Position numbers and translations under genes: made by a program. The notes beneath the pieces were generated by a model that was not told the DNA's origin, did no database searches, and saw only the letters and a list, made by a program, of their open reading frames with translations. A stretch of 39,912 nucleotides of DNA from an uncultured Rhodospirillales bacterium. Lineage in GTDB: Bacteria > Pseudomonadota > Alphaproteobacteria > Acetobacterales > Acetobacteraceae. Of the stretch, positions 16,157-24,442 are shown one piece after another (position 1 is the stretch's first letter; every line of letters starts with the position of its first letter). Location of the stretch: contig CAITOL010000117.1 of NCBI GenBank assembly GCA_903893975.1, forward strand, positions 1 through 39,912, written 5' to 3'.

Positions 16157-16573
16157 TTAGCCCACGACCAGGGTGGTGCCGTCCACCCCGAGCACGGTGA
16201 GTTCGGCGTCAACCGCCGGGGCGGGGCGGCCTTTGGCGAGATGGGCCGACCAGTCGGAATCGCCGACGCGGACCCGCAGATCATGCTGGCCGGCAACCAG
16301 CACCCGGGCGGTGCGGCCGACCAGACCGGCATCCTTGGTGTTCAGCGTCTGCTGCGGCCGGGCCGGGCGCAGCCGGACGCCGATGGTGATGGCGACCACG
16401 GCGAGCACGGCGAAGGCCAGCACTTGCAGGCCGAAGCTGGGATCGGCGGCATAGACCAGCGCGCCGGTGCCCAGCGCCGCCAGACCGAGCCACATCATGA
16501 ACACGCCGGGCGCCAGCACTTCGGCCACCAGCAGCGCCAGCCCGCCGAGCAGCCAGAGCACCGCGGCGGTCAT
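16157..16573 (-). CDS. NfeD family membrane protein
   Basis: 138 residues. Two or three hydrophobic N-terminal segments (AVLWLLGGLALLVAEVLAPG, MMWLGLAALGTGALVYA, VLAFAVLAVVAITIGV) are followed by a soluble OB-fold domain from about residue 80 (LVGRTARVLVAG...LRVRVGDSDWSA). This is the short NfeD1b layout, the normal partner of SPFH proteins in membrane microdomains. The start overlaps the stop of the SPFH gene by four bases (16570-16573), supporting complex formation. Confidence 0.9.
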   Translation of the reverse strand: MTAAVLWLLGGLALLVAEVLAPGVFMMWLGLAALGTGALVYAADPSFGLQVLAFAVLAVVAITIGVRLRPARPQQTLNTKDAGLVGRTARVLVAGQHDLRVRVGDSDWSAHLAKGRPAPAVDAELTVLGVDGTTLVVG

Positions 16574-17517
16574 ACGCGGGGGACCGAAACTTGGGTGGCG
16601 GCTGCGCCGGCGGGGGCGCGCAGCAATTCCATCGCCTGGGCAATGCCGCCGGCCATGGCGCTGGCTTCCATCGGCACCACCACCAGCCGCGAGCCGGGTG
16701 ACGCGGCCATGGCACCGAAGGCTTTGACGTATTCCTGGGCGATGAAGTAGCGCAACGCCGCCTCCCCGCCATCGCGCGCGGCTTGGGCGACGACGTTGGT
16801 GGCCACGGCTTCGGCCGTCGCGAGGCGTTCGCGGGCTTCGGCGTCGCGGTTGGCGGCTTGCTGGCGGCCTTCGGCGGCGAGGATGAGGCTTTGCTTGGCG
16901 CCTTCGGCCCGGGCGATGGCGGCTTCGCGTTCACCATCGGCCTTGGTGACCAGGGCGCGGCGTTCCCGCTCGGCCGTCATTTGCAGGTTCATCGCCTTGA
17001 TCAGGTTTTCCGGTGGCTCAATGCGGCGGATTTCCACCCGATGCACTTTGACGCCCCAGGGGGTGGTGGCGCCGTCGATGACGGTGAGCAGCTGGCTGTT
17101 GATGCGTTCCCGCGAGGACAAAGCGGCATCGAGCGCCATTTCCCCGATGACGGCGCGGATGTTGGTCATCGCCAGGGTGGACAGCGCCTGGTTGAGGTTG
17201 GCGACCTGATAGGCGGCCTTGGCGGCTTCGAGGATGCGGTAATAAATCACCCCATCGACGGCGACGGTGGCGTTGTCGCCGGTGATGACGCTTTGCTCGG
17301 GTATGTCGAGCACGGTTTCCTGCACGTTCATGCGGCGGCCGACGCGGTCGATGAAGGGGGTGAGGAAGCTCATGCCCGGTTGCAGTTCGCGGGTGAAGGC
17401 GCCGAAGCGTTCGACGGTCCAGACCTCGCCCTGCGGGACGGTTTTGACCCCGGCGAACATGGTGACGACCACCAGCACCAGAACCAGCAGCCAGACCAGG
17501 ATGAATGCGTTGGGCAT
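16570..17517 (-). CDS. SPFH/band 7 membrane protein (QmcA/paraslipin type)
   Basis: 315 residues from the ATG at 17517; the frame is open to 17712, but those 65 residues are not hydrophobic and the known family starts with the membrane helix. Order: one N-terminal helix (ILVWLLVLVLVVVTMFAG), the SPFH domain (PQGEVWTVERFGAF to VEIRRIEPP), then a long alanine/glutamate/arginine coiled coil (RERRALVTKADGEREAAIARAEG), ending with a glycine/alanine-rich C-terminus. Such proteins oligomerise into membrane cages and support protease or membrane quality control. It leads the minus-strand operon with NfeD and a secreted hydrolase, and diverges from the exonuclease gene at 17606. Confidence 0.92.
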   Translation of the reverse strand: MPNAFILVWLLVLVLVVVTMFAGVKTVPQGEVWTVERFGAFTRELQPGMSFLTPFIDRVGRRMNVQETVLDIPEQSVITGDNATVAVDGVIYYRILEAAKAAYQVANLNQALSTLAMTNIRAVIGEMALDAALSSRERINSQLLTVIDGATTPWGVKVHRVEIRRIEPPENLIKAMNLQMTAERERRALVTKADGEREAAIARAEGAKQSLILAAEGRQQAANRDAEARERLATAEAVATNVVAQAARDGGEAALRYFIAQEYVKAFGAMAASPGSRLVVVPMEASAMAGGIAQAMELLRAPAGAAATQVSVPRV

Positions 17518-17605
17518 GGTGGCGTTCGTCCCTTGTTGAGTTTTGTAGCGTAACACTTCGGGCGGTGACTTGGCGATAACAAGGGAGGCGGCCACATTGC
17601 GCGGC

Positions 17606-18595
17606 ATGACCCATCCCGAGACATGGCTGCGCCCGCTGAAAGCCGGGCTGTTTTGCGAACCTGGCGGATTTTTCATCGACCCGATGCGCGTGGTGGAGCG
17701 GGCGGTGATCACGCATGCGCATGCCGATCATGCGCGGCCGGGGCACCAGGCGGTGCTGGCGAGCGCGCCGACGATTGCGCTGATGCAGGCGAGGATGGGC
17801 AAAGCCGGGCTGAGCCATCAGGCGCTGCGCTGGGGGGAGCGGGTGCGGCTGGGCGAGGTGACGCTGTGGCTGCAACCGGCCGGGCATGTGCTGGGCAGCG
17901 CGCAGGTGGTGATGGAGTATCGCGGCCAGCGCGTGGTGGTGAGCGGGGATTACAAGCGGCAGCCGGATCGGAGTTGCGAGCCGTTTGAGCCGGTGGCGTG
18001 CGACGTGTTCGTGACCGAGGCGACGTTCGGGCTGCCGATTTTCCGCATGCCTGACCCGGCGGCGGAAATCGGCAAGCTGCTGGCCAGCGTGGCGCTGTTT
18101 CCGGAGCGGGCACATGTGGTGGGCTGCTACTCGCTGGGCAAGACGCAGCGGGTGATTACCCTGCTGCGCGACGCGGGCTGGCAGGCGCCAATCCACCTGC
18201 ATGGCGCGCTGGTGGGGATGTGTGCGGTTTATGAGCGGTTCGGGGTGGAATTGGGGCCGCTTTTGCCCGTCAGCGGCACGATGGCGGGGGCGATTGTGCT
18301 GGCGCCGCCGACCGGGACGGATGCCAAATGGTCGCGCCGGCTGGCCGATCCGGTGGCGTGCCTGGCGTCTGGATGGATGCTGTCGGCCAAGCGGGCGCGG
18401 CAGTCCGGCGCGGAGTTGCCGCTGGCGATTTCCGACCATGCCGATTGGGACGATCTGCTGGGGACGATCGCCGAGACCGGGGCGGGGGAAGTGTGGGTGA
18501 CGCATGGGAGCGAGGCGGCGTTGATCCATGAACTCGGCAGGCGCGGCATTCGCGGCCGGGCGTTGCGGCTGATCGGCTATGGCGAGGAGGCATGA
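17606..18595 (+). CDS. Ligase-associated DNA exonuclease (metallo-beta-lactamase/beta-CASP)
   Basis: 329 residues from ATG 17606. The metal motif HAHADH (residues 37-42: H37, H39, D41, H42) is followed by H94 (PAGHVLGSAQ) and D115 (VSGDYKR), and the beta-CASP region (VGCYSLGKTQRV, SDHADWDDL) is present. This matches the mRNA 3'-end-processing/SNM1-like exonucleases encoded next to bacterial ATP-dependent DNA ligases, thought to trim ends during repair. The stop overlaps the next gene by four bases, ATGA at 18592-18595. All expected catalytic residues are there, so it should be active. Confidence 0.92.
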   Translation: MTHPETWLRPLKAGLFCEPGGFFIDPMRVVERAVITHAHADHARPGHQAVLASAPTIALMQARMGKAGLSHQALRWGERVRLGEVTLWLQPAGHVLGSAQVVMEYRGQRVVVSGDYKRQPDRSCEPFEPVACDVFVTEATFGLPIFRMPDPAAEIGKLLASVALFPERAHVVGCYSLGKTQRVITLLRDAGWQAPIHLHGALVGMCAVYERFGVELGPLLPVSGTMAGAIVLAPPTGTDAKWSRRLADPVACLASGWMLSAKRARQSGAELPLAISDHADWDDLLGTIAETGAGEVWVTHGSEAALIHELGRRGIRGRALRLIGYGEEA

Positions 18596-19377
18596 TCGCG
18601 CTGGCCGGGCTGCTGGAGCGGCTGCGGACATGCCCGACCGAGGCGCATCGGCAACGCGTGTTGGGGCAATGTGACGACCCGACGATCCGGGCGCTGCTGG
18701 CCGGGACGATCAAGCCGCGCCGGGTCGGGCTGCCGGTGCTGCGGGGGCTGGCGGCGGCACGGGTCGATCCGGTGTTGTTTGCGCTGTCGCAGGATTTTCT
18801 CGGGGATTTTGTCGAAACCTTGGCGTTGATCTGGCCGGCGCGGGCGAGCAATGCGGCGGCGCCGCGCGTGGCGGAGGTGCTGGCCGGGCTGGCGGCGGCG
18901 GACGACATGCCGGGCCTGCTGGCGGGGTGGCTGGATGCGTCCGATGCCGCGACCAGGCTGGCGTTGTTGCGGTTGGTGACCGGCAAACTTCGCCCGGTCT
19001 CGGCGCCGGCGCTGGAGCCGCGCGGGCCGGGGGGGCGGATTGTCGCGATGCTGATGTATGCGCAATCGGTGCGGGTGGGGTTGGAGCGCGACTATAGTTT
19101 CGGGGTGTGGGATGCGGCGGAGCAGTTGGTGCCGGTGGCGCGGGTGCAGGTGGCGGCACGCGATGCGCTGGAGGCCTGGGTGCGGGCGCATACGGTGACG
19201 AAGTTTGGCCCGGTGCGGGAGGTTGCGCCGGGGCTGATGGTGGGGTTGCGCTTTGCCGGGGTGGCAGCCTCCGCCCGGCACAAGGCCGGGTTGGTGCTGG
19301 TTGAAGCGGTGTGCGAGGGCGTGCTGGCCGAGGGGGCGGTGGGGCGGTTGGCGGATTTGCAGGCGCTGTTGGATTGA
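18592..19377 (+). CDS. ATP-dependent DNA ligase relic or pseudoenzyme lacking the adenylation domain
   Basis: 261 residues, about half the usual 520-550. Residues 1-135 match the N-terminal DNA-binding domain of the ligase found in this cluster type (LLERLRTCPTEAHRQRVL, RVDPVLFALSQDFLGDFVET, LLRLVTGKLR). After a junction at about residues 134-147, residues 148-230 match the C-terminal OB domain (IVAMLMYAQ, RDYSFGVWDAAEQLVPVA, VTKFGPVREV, RHKAG). The whole adenylation core with its KxDG motif is absent, and the end where motif VI (RxDK) should lie is diverged (LVLVEAVCEGVLAEG). The reading frame is intact and overlaps the exonuclease by four bases. It cannot seal nicks. It may be a non-catalytic DNA-binding partner of the exonuclease or a decaying gene. 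Confidence 0.8.
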   Translation: MIALAGLLERLRTCPTEAHRQRVLGQCDDPTIRALLAGTIKPRRVGLPVLRGLAAARVDPVLFALSQDFLGDFVETLALIWPARASNAAAPRVAEVLAGLAAADDMPGLLAGWLDASDAATRLALLRLVTGKLRPVSAPALEPRGPGGRIVAMLMYAQSVRVGLERDYSFGVWDAAEQLVPVARVQVAARDALEAWVRAHTVTKFGPVREVAPGLMVGLRFAGVAASARHKAGLVLVEAVCEGVLAEGAVGRLADLQALLD

Positions 19378-19428
19378 AGCGCGCCAGCCGCCATGATGCG
19401 GCGACACGACTCCAAGGGGGCCACGCCG

Positions 19429-20211
19429 ATGCCGATTATCCAGAACCCGACGCTGGCGCGGTTGCGTGCCGGCAAATCCGCCCTCGGCTTCGGGGCCAGC
19501 GTGCTGCGCACGGTGGCGACCCCGGCCTATGCCGCCGCTGCCGGGTATGACTGGCTGTTCATCGACATGGAGCATGGCGCGTTTTCGGTGCACGAGGCGA
19601 CGCAGATGTGTCTGGCGGCGCTGGGCACCGGGGTGACGCCGCTGGTGCGGGTGTGTGCCGATGCGCTGGATGAAGGCACCCGGGCGCTGGACAATGGCGC
19701 GCAGGGGGTGGTGATCCCGCATGTGGACACGGCCGAGCAGGCGGCGCGGATTGCCCGGGCGTTTCGCTACCCGCCGCAGGGGGCGCGGTCTTGGGGTGGG
19801 GGGATTGCGCAGTTTGGCTATCTGCCGCCGCCGGCCGCCCAGGCGCAGGCCGAGGTGAATGCCGAGACCTTGGTGGTGGTGATGATCGAAACCGCGACCG
19901 CAGTGGCGAATGCCGATGCCATCGCGGCGGTGGACGGGATTGATGTGCTGTTTATCGGCACATCGGACCTGACGGCGGATATGGGGATTGCCGGGCAGTT
20001 CGGGCACGAGAAGGTGCAGGCGGCGTATGCGGCGGTGATTGCGGCCTGCCGCAAGCACGGCAAGATCGCCGGGCTGGGCGGGGTCTACGATGACGTATGG
20101 GCGGAGCATTATATCCGCCAGGGCTGCAAATTCGTGCTGGCCGGCAATGATCAGGGCTTTCTGCTGCAAGCGGCAACGGCGCGGGCGAAGTTCCTGAACG
20201 GGTTTATGTGA
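19429..20211 (+). CDS. HpcH/HpaI family aldolase
   Basis: 260 residues from the ATG at 19429, preceded by AAGGGGG at 19414-19420; the frame is open from 19393, but that start lacks such a site. Class II (metal-dependent) pyruvate aldolase features: FIDMEHGAFS (H49 as the base), R74, E154 in VMIETATAV and D180 in GTSDLTADMG as metal ligands. The family cleaves or forms 4-hydroxy-2-oxo acids such as 2,4-dihydroxyhept-2-enedioate. It sits between the ligase relic and pdeM, where such clusters normally keep a DEXH helicase, so its link with DNA repair is doubtful. Confidence 0.9.
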   Translation: MPIIQNPTLARLRAGKSALGFGASVLRTVATPAYAAAAGYDWLFIDMEHGAFSVHEATQMCLAALGTGVTPLVRVCADALDEGTRALDNGAQGVVIPHVDTAEQAARIARAFRYPPQGARSWGGGIAQFGYLPPPAAQAQAEVNAETLVVVMIETATAVANADAIAAVDGIDVLFIGTSDLTADMGIAGQFGHEKVQAAYAAVIAACRKHGKIAGLGGVYDDVWAEHYIRQGCKFVLAGNDQGFLLQAATARAKFLNGFM

Positions 20212-20218
20212 TCGGCCG

Positions 20219-20899
20219 ATGACGATCGCGCCGCTGCATCTGGCCGGTGAACGGCTGCAACTCGACCCGGCCGGCGGGTTGTTCTGGCCGGCGCAACGCC
20301 TGCTGGCGGTGGCGGATCTGCATCTGGAAAAAGGCTCGGCCGCCGCGATGAAGGGGCAGTTGCTGCCGCCCTGGGATAGCACGGCGACGCTGGACCGGCT
20401 GGCGGGGCTGCTGCGGCGCTATAAGCCGGAGACGGTGGTGGCGCTGGGGGATTCGTTTCACGATCGCGGGGGTGCCGGGCGGCTGGGGCGGGCGGATCTG
20501 GAACGGGTGCAGGCGATGACGGCGGCGTGCCGGTTTATCTGGGTGTTGGGCAACCATGACCCGACGCCGCCGGAGGGGCTGGGCGGAATTTCCACCGCGA
20601 CCTTCCGGCTGGGCAATCTGGTGTTCCGCCATCAGGCCGAAGCGGGGGCGGTGGGGGAAATCTCCGGCCATTTTCACCCGAAGGCGGCGATCCCGACCGC
20701 GGGGGCCGTGATCTCCCGCCCGTGTTTTGTCGCCGATGCGCGGCGGATGCTGCTGCCGGCGATCGGGGCGTATACCGGCGGGTTGGATGTGCGCGACCCG
20801 GCGATTGCCGGGTTGTTTCCGCGCGGCGGGCGGGTATTTTTGCTCGGGCGGGACCGGCTTTACAGCTTCGCGTTGCCGGCGCGGCGGCGGGCGGCGTAG
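20219..20899 (+). CDS. pdeM: PdeM, ligase-associated DNA damage response endonuclease
   Basis: 226 residues, calcineurin-like metallophosphoesterase. The metal-binding residues are visible in order: D33 and H35 (VADLHLEKGS), D78 (ALGDSFHD), N112 and H113 (LGNHDP), and H151 with H153 (SGHFHPK). The FRHQAE segment and length match the ligase-associated PdeM family. It normally lies with the ligase, exonuclease and helicase in an alphaproteobacterial repair cluster. Here the ligase is defective and the helicase missing, but PdeM looks complete. The ATG lies seven bases after the aldolase stop. Confidence 0.9.
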   Translation: MTIAPLHLAGERLQLDPAGGLFWPAQRLLAVADLHLEKGSAAAMKGQLLPPWDSTATLDRLAGLLRRYKPETVVALGDSFHDRGGAGRLGRADLERVQAMTAACRFIWVLGNHDPTPPEGLGGISTATFRLGNLVFRHQAEAGAVGEISGHFHPKAAIPTAGAVISRPCFVADARRMLLPAIGAYTGGLDVRDPAIAGLFPRGGRVFLLGRDRLYSFALPARRRAA

Positions 20900-20901
20900 C
20901 G

Positions 20902-20947
20902 GGGACAAAATTCGCATCGGTAGGGTGCGCGAATTTCGATTTGTCCC
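20902..20947. promoter_or_regulatory. Long imperfect inverted repeat upstream of the photolyase operon
   Basis: The left arm (20902-20915) is GGGACAAA followed by ATTCGC. The right arm is GCGAAT (20929-20934) and TTTGTCCC (20940-20947), separated by a five-base bulge. The 13-base loop lies between them. It begins two bases after the pdeM stop and ends 44 bases before the photolyase ATG. No T-tract follows, so an operator or a structured leader is more likely than an intrinsic terminator. Confidence 0.5.
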
Positions 20948-20991
20948 ATATAGGCATGCATCCAAACCGGCCGCCCCGGCGTAGGGCGGAT

Positions 20992-22392
20992 ATGAGAAAG
21001 TTTCGTGCCCCGATGACTGCCCCCGTGTTGCTGCTGCTACGCCGCGAATTGCGAACGGCCGATAATGCTGCTTTGGCTGGCGCTTTGGCCTCTGGCCGGC
21101 CAGTTTTGCCGGTGTTTGTGCTTGATGACCTCGCACCGGGCGCATGGGCGCCGGGCGGGGCGTCGCGCTGGTGGCTGCATCATAGTCTGGCGGCGTTGCA
21201 GGCGGATCTGGCGGCGTTGGGCGCGCCGTTGGTGCTGCGGCGTGGCCGGATTGAGTTCGAGGTGCCGAAGCTGGTGGGCGAAACCGGGGCGGTGGAGGTG
21301 CACGCGGGCATGCCGACCGAGCCGTGGGCGCGCCGGCTGTATCACACGCTGCGGGCGGCGCTGCCGGTGAAGCTGGTGGTGCATGAGACGACGTTGCTGC
21401 TGCATCCCGACCGCATCCGCACCCAGGCCGACACACCGTATGGCGTTTACACGCCGTTTTCCCGCGCCTGCAAAGCGCAGTTCCCGCTGGCCGCGCCGTT
21501 GCCGGCGCCGGCACATATCCCTGCCCCGCCCTACCCGCCATCGGACGTGTTGGGGGAGTGGGGGTTGCTGCCGCAGAAGCCGGATTGGGCTGGCGGGTTG
21601 CGGGCAAGCTGGACCCCCGGCGAGCGCGGCGCGATGGCGCGGCTGCTGGCGTTTCGGGATGCGGGGCTGAACGCCTATGCCGATCAGCGCGACGTGCCCG
21701 GGGTGGACGGCACGTCGATGCTGTCGCCGCATCTGGCCTGGGGGGAAATCTCCCCCCGGCAGATTCTGGCGGTGGTGGGGAACGGGTCTGACAAATTCAC
21801 CAACGAGGTGCTGTGGCGCGAGTTTGCCGCCAATCTGCTATGGCATCAGCACGGCCTGCCGGAGACGCCGTTGCGGCCGGAATTCGCGGATATGCCGTGG
21901 CGGGATGATCCGGCGGGGTTGGCGGCCTGGCAGCACGGCCGCACCGGGATTCCGCTGGTCGATGCGGGCATGCGGCAGTTGTGGCAGACCGGGTGGATGC
22001 ATAACCGGGTGCGCATGGTGACCGCGAGCTTTCTGGTGAAGCACCTGATGATCCCGTGGCAGGCGGGGGAGGCGTGGTTCTGGGATACGCTGGTGGATGC
22101 CGACCTGGCGCAGAACGCGGCATCATGGCAGTGGGTGGCCGGGTGCGGTGCCGATGCGGCCCCGTATTTCCGGGTGTTCAACCCGGCGTTGCAAGGGGCG
22201 AAATTCGACCCGACCGGGGCGTATGTGCGGCGCTACGTGCCGGAACTGGCGCAGGTCCCGGACCGGTTTGTGCACGCGCCGTGGGAGGCGCCGAACCCGC
22301 CGCGCAATTATCCCCGCCCGGTGGTGGATCTGGCGGTGGGGCGGGAACGGGCCTTGGCGGCGTTTGCCGGGCTGAAGCGGAGTGCGGCATGA
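20992..22392 (+). CDS. phrB: Class I cyclobutane pyrimidine dimer photolyase
   Basis: 466 residues from ATG 20992, or 459 from ATG 21013, whose product MTAPVLLLLRRELRTADN is the natural family beginning; the upstream ATG has the better AGGGCGGA site. The N-terminal Rossmann domain would bind the antenna chromophore. The FAD domain is clear: WREFAANLLWHQH, TGIPLVDAGMRQLWQTGWMHNRVRM and ASWQWVAGCGADAAPYFRVF (near residues 370-390), with the usual lysine/arginine DNA contacts. Light-driven repair of pyrimidine dimers. It heads an operon with the FAD protein, DUF1365 and CFA synthase, and its stop overlaps the next gene by four bases. Confidence 0.93.
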   Translation: MRKFRAPMTAPVLLLLRRELRTADNAALAGALASGRPVLPVFVLDDLAPGAWAPGGASRWWLHHSLAALQADLAALGAPLVLRRGRIEFEVPKLVGETGAVEVHAGMPTEPWARRLYHTLRAALPVKLVVHETTLLLHPDRIRTQADTPYGVYTPFSRACKAQFPLAAPLPAPAHIPAPPYPPSDVLGEWGLLPQKPDWAGGLRASWTPGERGAMARLLAFRDAGLNAYADQRDVPGVDGTSMLSPHLAWGEISPRQILAVVGNGSDKFTNEVLWREFAANLLWHQHGLPETPLRPEFADMPWRDDPAGLAAWQHGRTGIPLVDAGMRQLWQTGWMHNRVRMVTASFLVKHLMIPWQAGEAWFWDTLVDADLAQNAASWQWVAGCGADAAPYFRVFNPALQGAKFDPTGAYVRRYVPELAQVPDRFVHAPWEAPNPPRNYPRPVVDLAVGRERALAAFAGLKRSAA

Positions 22393-23666
22393 AACCGCGC
22401 ATCGCCGTGATCGGCGCCGGGATTGCCGGCCTATCGGCCGCCTGGATGCTGCGGCACACCCATGCGGTGACGGTGTTTGAGGCCGAGGCGCGAGCCGGCG
22501 GCCATGCCGACACGCAAACCGTGATGCTGGACGGCCAGAGCATCGACGTTGATACCGGGTTTATCGTCTATAACCCGCGCAACTATCCGAATTTATGCGC
22601 GCTGTTTGCCGAGTTGGGGGTGCAGACGCAGCATTCGGACATGTCGTTCGGGGTGTCGATCGGCGATGGGGCGCGGGAATATGGCGGCGGCACGCTGGCG
22701 CAGTTATTTGCCCAGCCCAGCAATGTGCTGCGGCCGCGCTTCTGGTCGATGCTGCGCGATGTGGTGCGGTTTTATCGCGCCGCCCCGGCGTTGTTGCAGA
22801 CCGAGAGCGCGGAGACGCTGGGGGCGTATCTGGACCGCAACGGCTATGGCGTGGCGTTTGCCGAGGACCATATTCTGCCGATGGGGGCGGCGATCTGGTC
22901 GGCCTCGGTCGCCGGGATGCGGGCGTTTCCGGCCCGGCAGTTCGTGCGGTTTTTCCAGAACCATGGGCTGCTGAGCCTGAGCGACCGGCCGGCCTGGCGC
23001 ACGGTGACCGGTGGGTCGCGCCGCTATGTCAGCCGGTTGGTGCAGGATTTGCCGGATGTGCGGCTGGCCTGCCCGGCGCTGGCGGTGACGCGCAGCGCCG
23101 ACGGGGTGGTGGTGCGCAGTGCGGCGGGCGAGGCAGCGTTCGACCAGGTGGTGTTCGCCTGCCATGCCGATACCGCGCTTGCCCTGCTGGCGGCGCCGAG
23201 CGCGCGTGAGCAGGCAATTTTGGGGGCCGTTCGCTTTCAGGACAATGTGGCGGTGTTGCACACTGACACGCGGTTTTTGCCGAAGCGCCGGGCAGCGTGG
23301 TCGGCTTGGAATTATCTGTCCCGCACCCAGGCGGACCTGACCGAGGCGGTGAGCCTGACCTATTGGATGAACCGCTTGCAGGGCATGCAGACCCGGGCGC
23401 CGCTGCTGGTGACCTTGAACCCGTTGCAGCCGCCAGCGCCAGAAAAGGTGCTGCGGACGATGATCTACCGGCATCCGCAATTCGATACCGCCGCGATGCA
23501 GGCCCAGGCCGCATTGCACACGATCAACGGGCACGACCGTATCTGGTTCGCTGGGGCGTGGACCGGGTGGGGCTTTCACGAGGATGGCATCGCCTCCGCC
23601 GCCCGGATTGCCACCAGCCTGGGCTGCGCGCCGGTCTGGGCGCAGCCGAAAGCGCGGAGCCTATGA
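22389..23666 (+). CDS. FAD-dependent amine-oxidase-like oxidoreductase of the photolyase/CFA cluster
   Basis: 425 residues from ATG 22389. Dinucleotide fold at the start: IAVIGAGIAGLSAAWMLR (GxGxxG) with the FEAEARAGGHADT second flavin contact, and a C-terminal FAD closing motif FAGAWTGWGFHEDGIASA. It resembles the flavin protein regularly coded between photolyase and DUF1365/CFA genes (COG2907). A role in modifying unsaturated or cyclopropane fatty acids has been suggested for such clusters; the exact reaction is not determined from sequence. Overlaps the previous and next genes by four bases each. Confidence 0.9.
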   Translation: MKPRIAVIGAGIAGLSAAWMLRHTHAVTVFEAEARAGGHADTQTVMLDGQSIDVDTGFIVYNPRNYPNLCALFAELGVQTQHSDMSFGVSIGDGAREYGGGTLAQLFAQPSNVLRPRFWSMLRDVVRFYRAAPALLQTESAETLGAYLDRNGYGVAFAEDHILPMGAAIWSASVAGMRAFPARQFVRFFQNHGLLSLSDRPAWRTVTGGSRRYVSRLVQDLPDVRLACPALAVTRSADGVVVRSAAGEAAFDQVVFACHADTALALLAAPSAREQAILGAVRFQDNVAVLHTDTRFLPKRRAAWSAWNYLSRTQADLTEAVSLTYWMNRLQGMQTRAPLLVTLNPLQPPAPEKVLRTMIYRHPQFDTAAMQAQAALHTINGHDRIWFAGAWTGWGFHEDGIASAARIATSLGCAPVWAQPKARSL

Positions 23667-24442
23667 CACGAGCGCCCTCACCCGCGGCGCTGCTGCATCG
23701 GGGAGCCGTGATGCATGTGCGGCACGCGCCGTTTCGGCATCGGTTTGCCTATCGGCTGTGGATGCTGTCGCTGGATCTGGATCGGGTGGCGGAGTTGCGG
23801 TCCTGGCTGTTTGGGCATAATCGCGCGGCCCCGGTGTCGCTGCATGATCGCGACCACGGGCCGCGCGATGGCTCCGCCCTGCGCCCCTGGGTTGAGGCGC
23901 AGTTGCGCGGCGCGGGGTTGGAGGATTTCGCGGCGAGGCTGCACCTGATGGCGATGCCGCGGGTGCTGGGGTTTGGCTTTAACCCGATTGCGTTCTTCTT
24001 TTGCTATGATGCCGCCGGGCGGCTTGGCGCGGTGGTGCATCAGGTGAAGAACACCTTCGGCGACCAGATTGCCTATACGCTGCCGGTGCTGCACGCGGGG
24101 CCCACCATCCAGCAGGCGACGGCGAAGCGGCTGCATGTCTCGCCGTTTTTCGATGTGCGCGGTGGCTACCGCTTCAGTTTTACCGCGCCAGACCTGCAGG
24201 ATGGCCGGCGGCCGTTCCATCTGGCCATTCGCTACGGGGCCGATGACGCAGCGCGGTTGACCGCGACGATGCGCCTGGCGCCGCAGCGATTTTCCGCCCC
24301 GGCCTTGCTGCGGCTGTTGCTGGCCGTGCCGTTGGTGCCCTTGAAAGTGGTTGCCGCCATCCACTGGCAGGCGCTGCGGCTTTGGCTGCGCGGCGCGGTA
24401 TTCCATTCCCGTCCCCCGGTTATTTCAGGAGACCCCGCATGA
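23663..24442 (+). CDS. DUF1365 family protein
   Basis: 259 residues. Family hallmarks: the start HRGAVMHVRHAPFRHRFAYRLWML, then RVLGFGFNPIAFFFCYD, and the later KRLHVSPFFDVRGGYRFSF. A hydrophobic segment near the C-terminus (LRLLLAVPLVPLKVVAAI) suggests membrane attachment. DUF1365 genes nearly always lie beside the FAD protein and cyclopropane fatty acid synthase, so a role in lipid modification is likely but undefined. Overlaps both neighbours by four bases. Confidence 0.92.
   Translation: MTRAPSPAALLHRGAVMHVRHAPFRHRFAYRLWMLSLDLDRVAELRSWLFGHNRAAPVSLHDRDHGPRDGSALRPWVEAQLRGAGLEDFAARLHLMAMPRVLGFGFNPIAFFFCYDAAGRLGAVVHQVKNTFGDQIAYTLPVLHAGPTIQQATAKRLHVSPFFDVRGGYRFSFTAPDLQDGRRPFHLAIRYGADDAARLTATMRLAPQRFSAPALLRLLLAVPLVPLKVVAAIHWQALRLWLRGAVFHSRPPVISGDPA

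Noticed and set aside
20902-20947. Intrinsic terminator of pdeM
   Set aside because: The stem is long but bulged, moderately AT-rich and not followed by a T-tract, so it was listed as a regulatory repeat instead.
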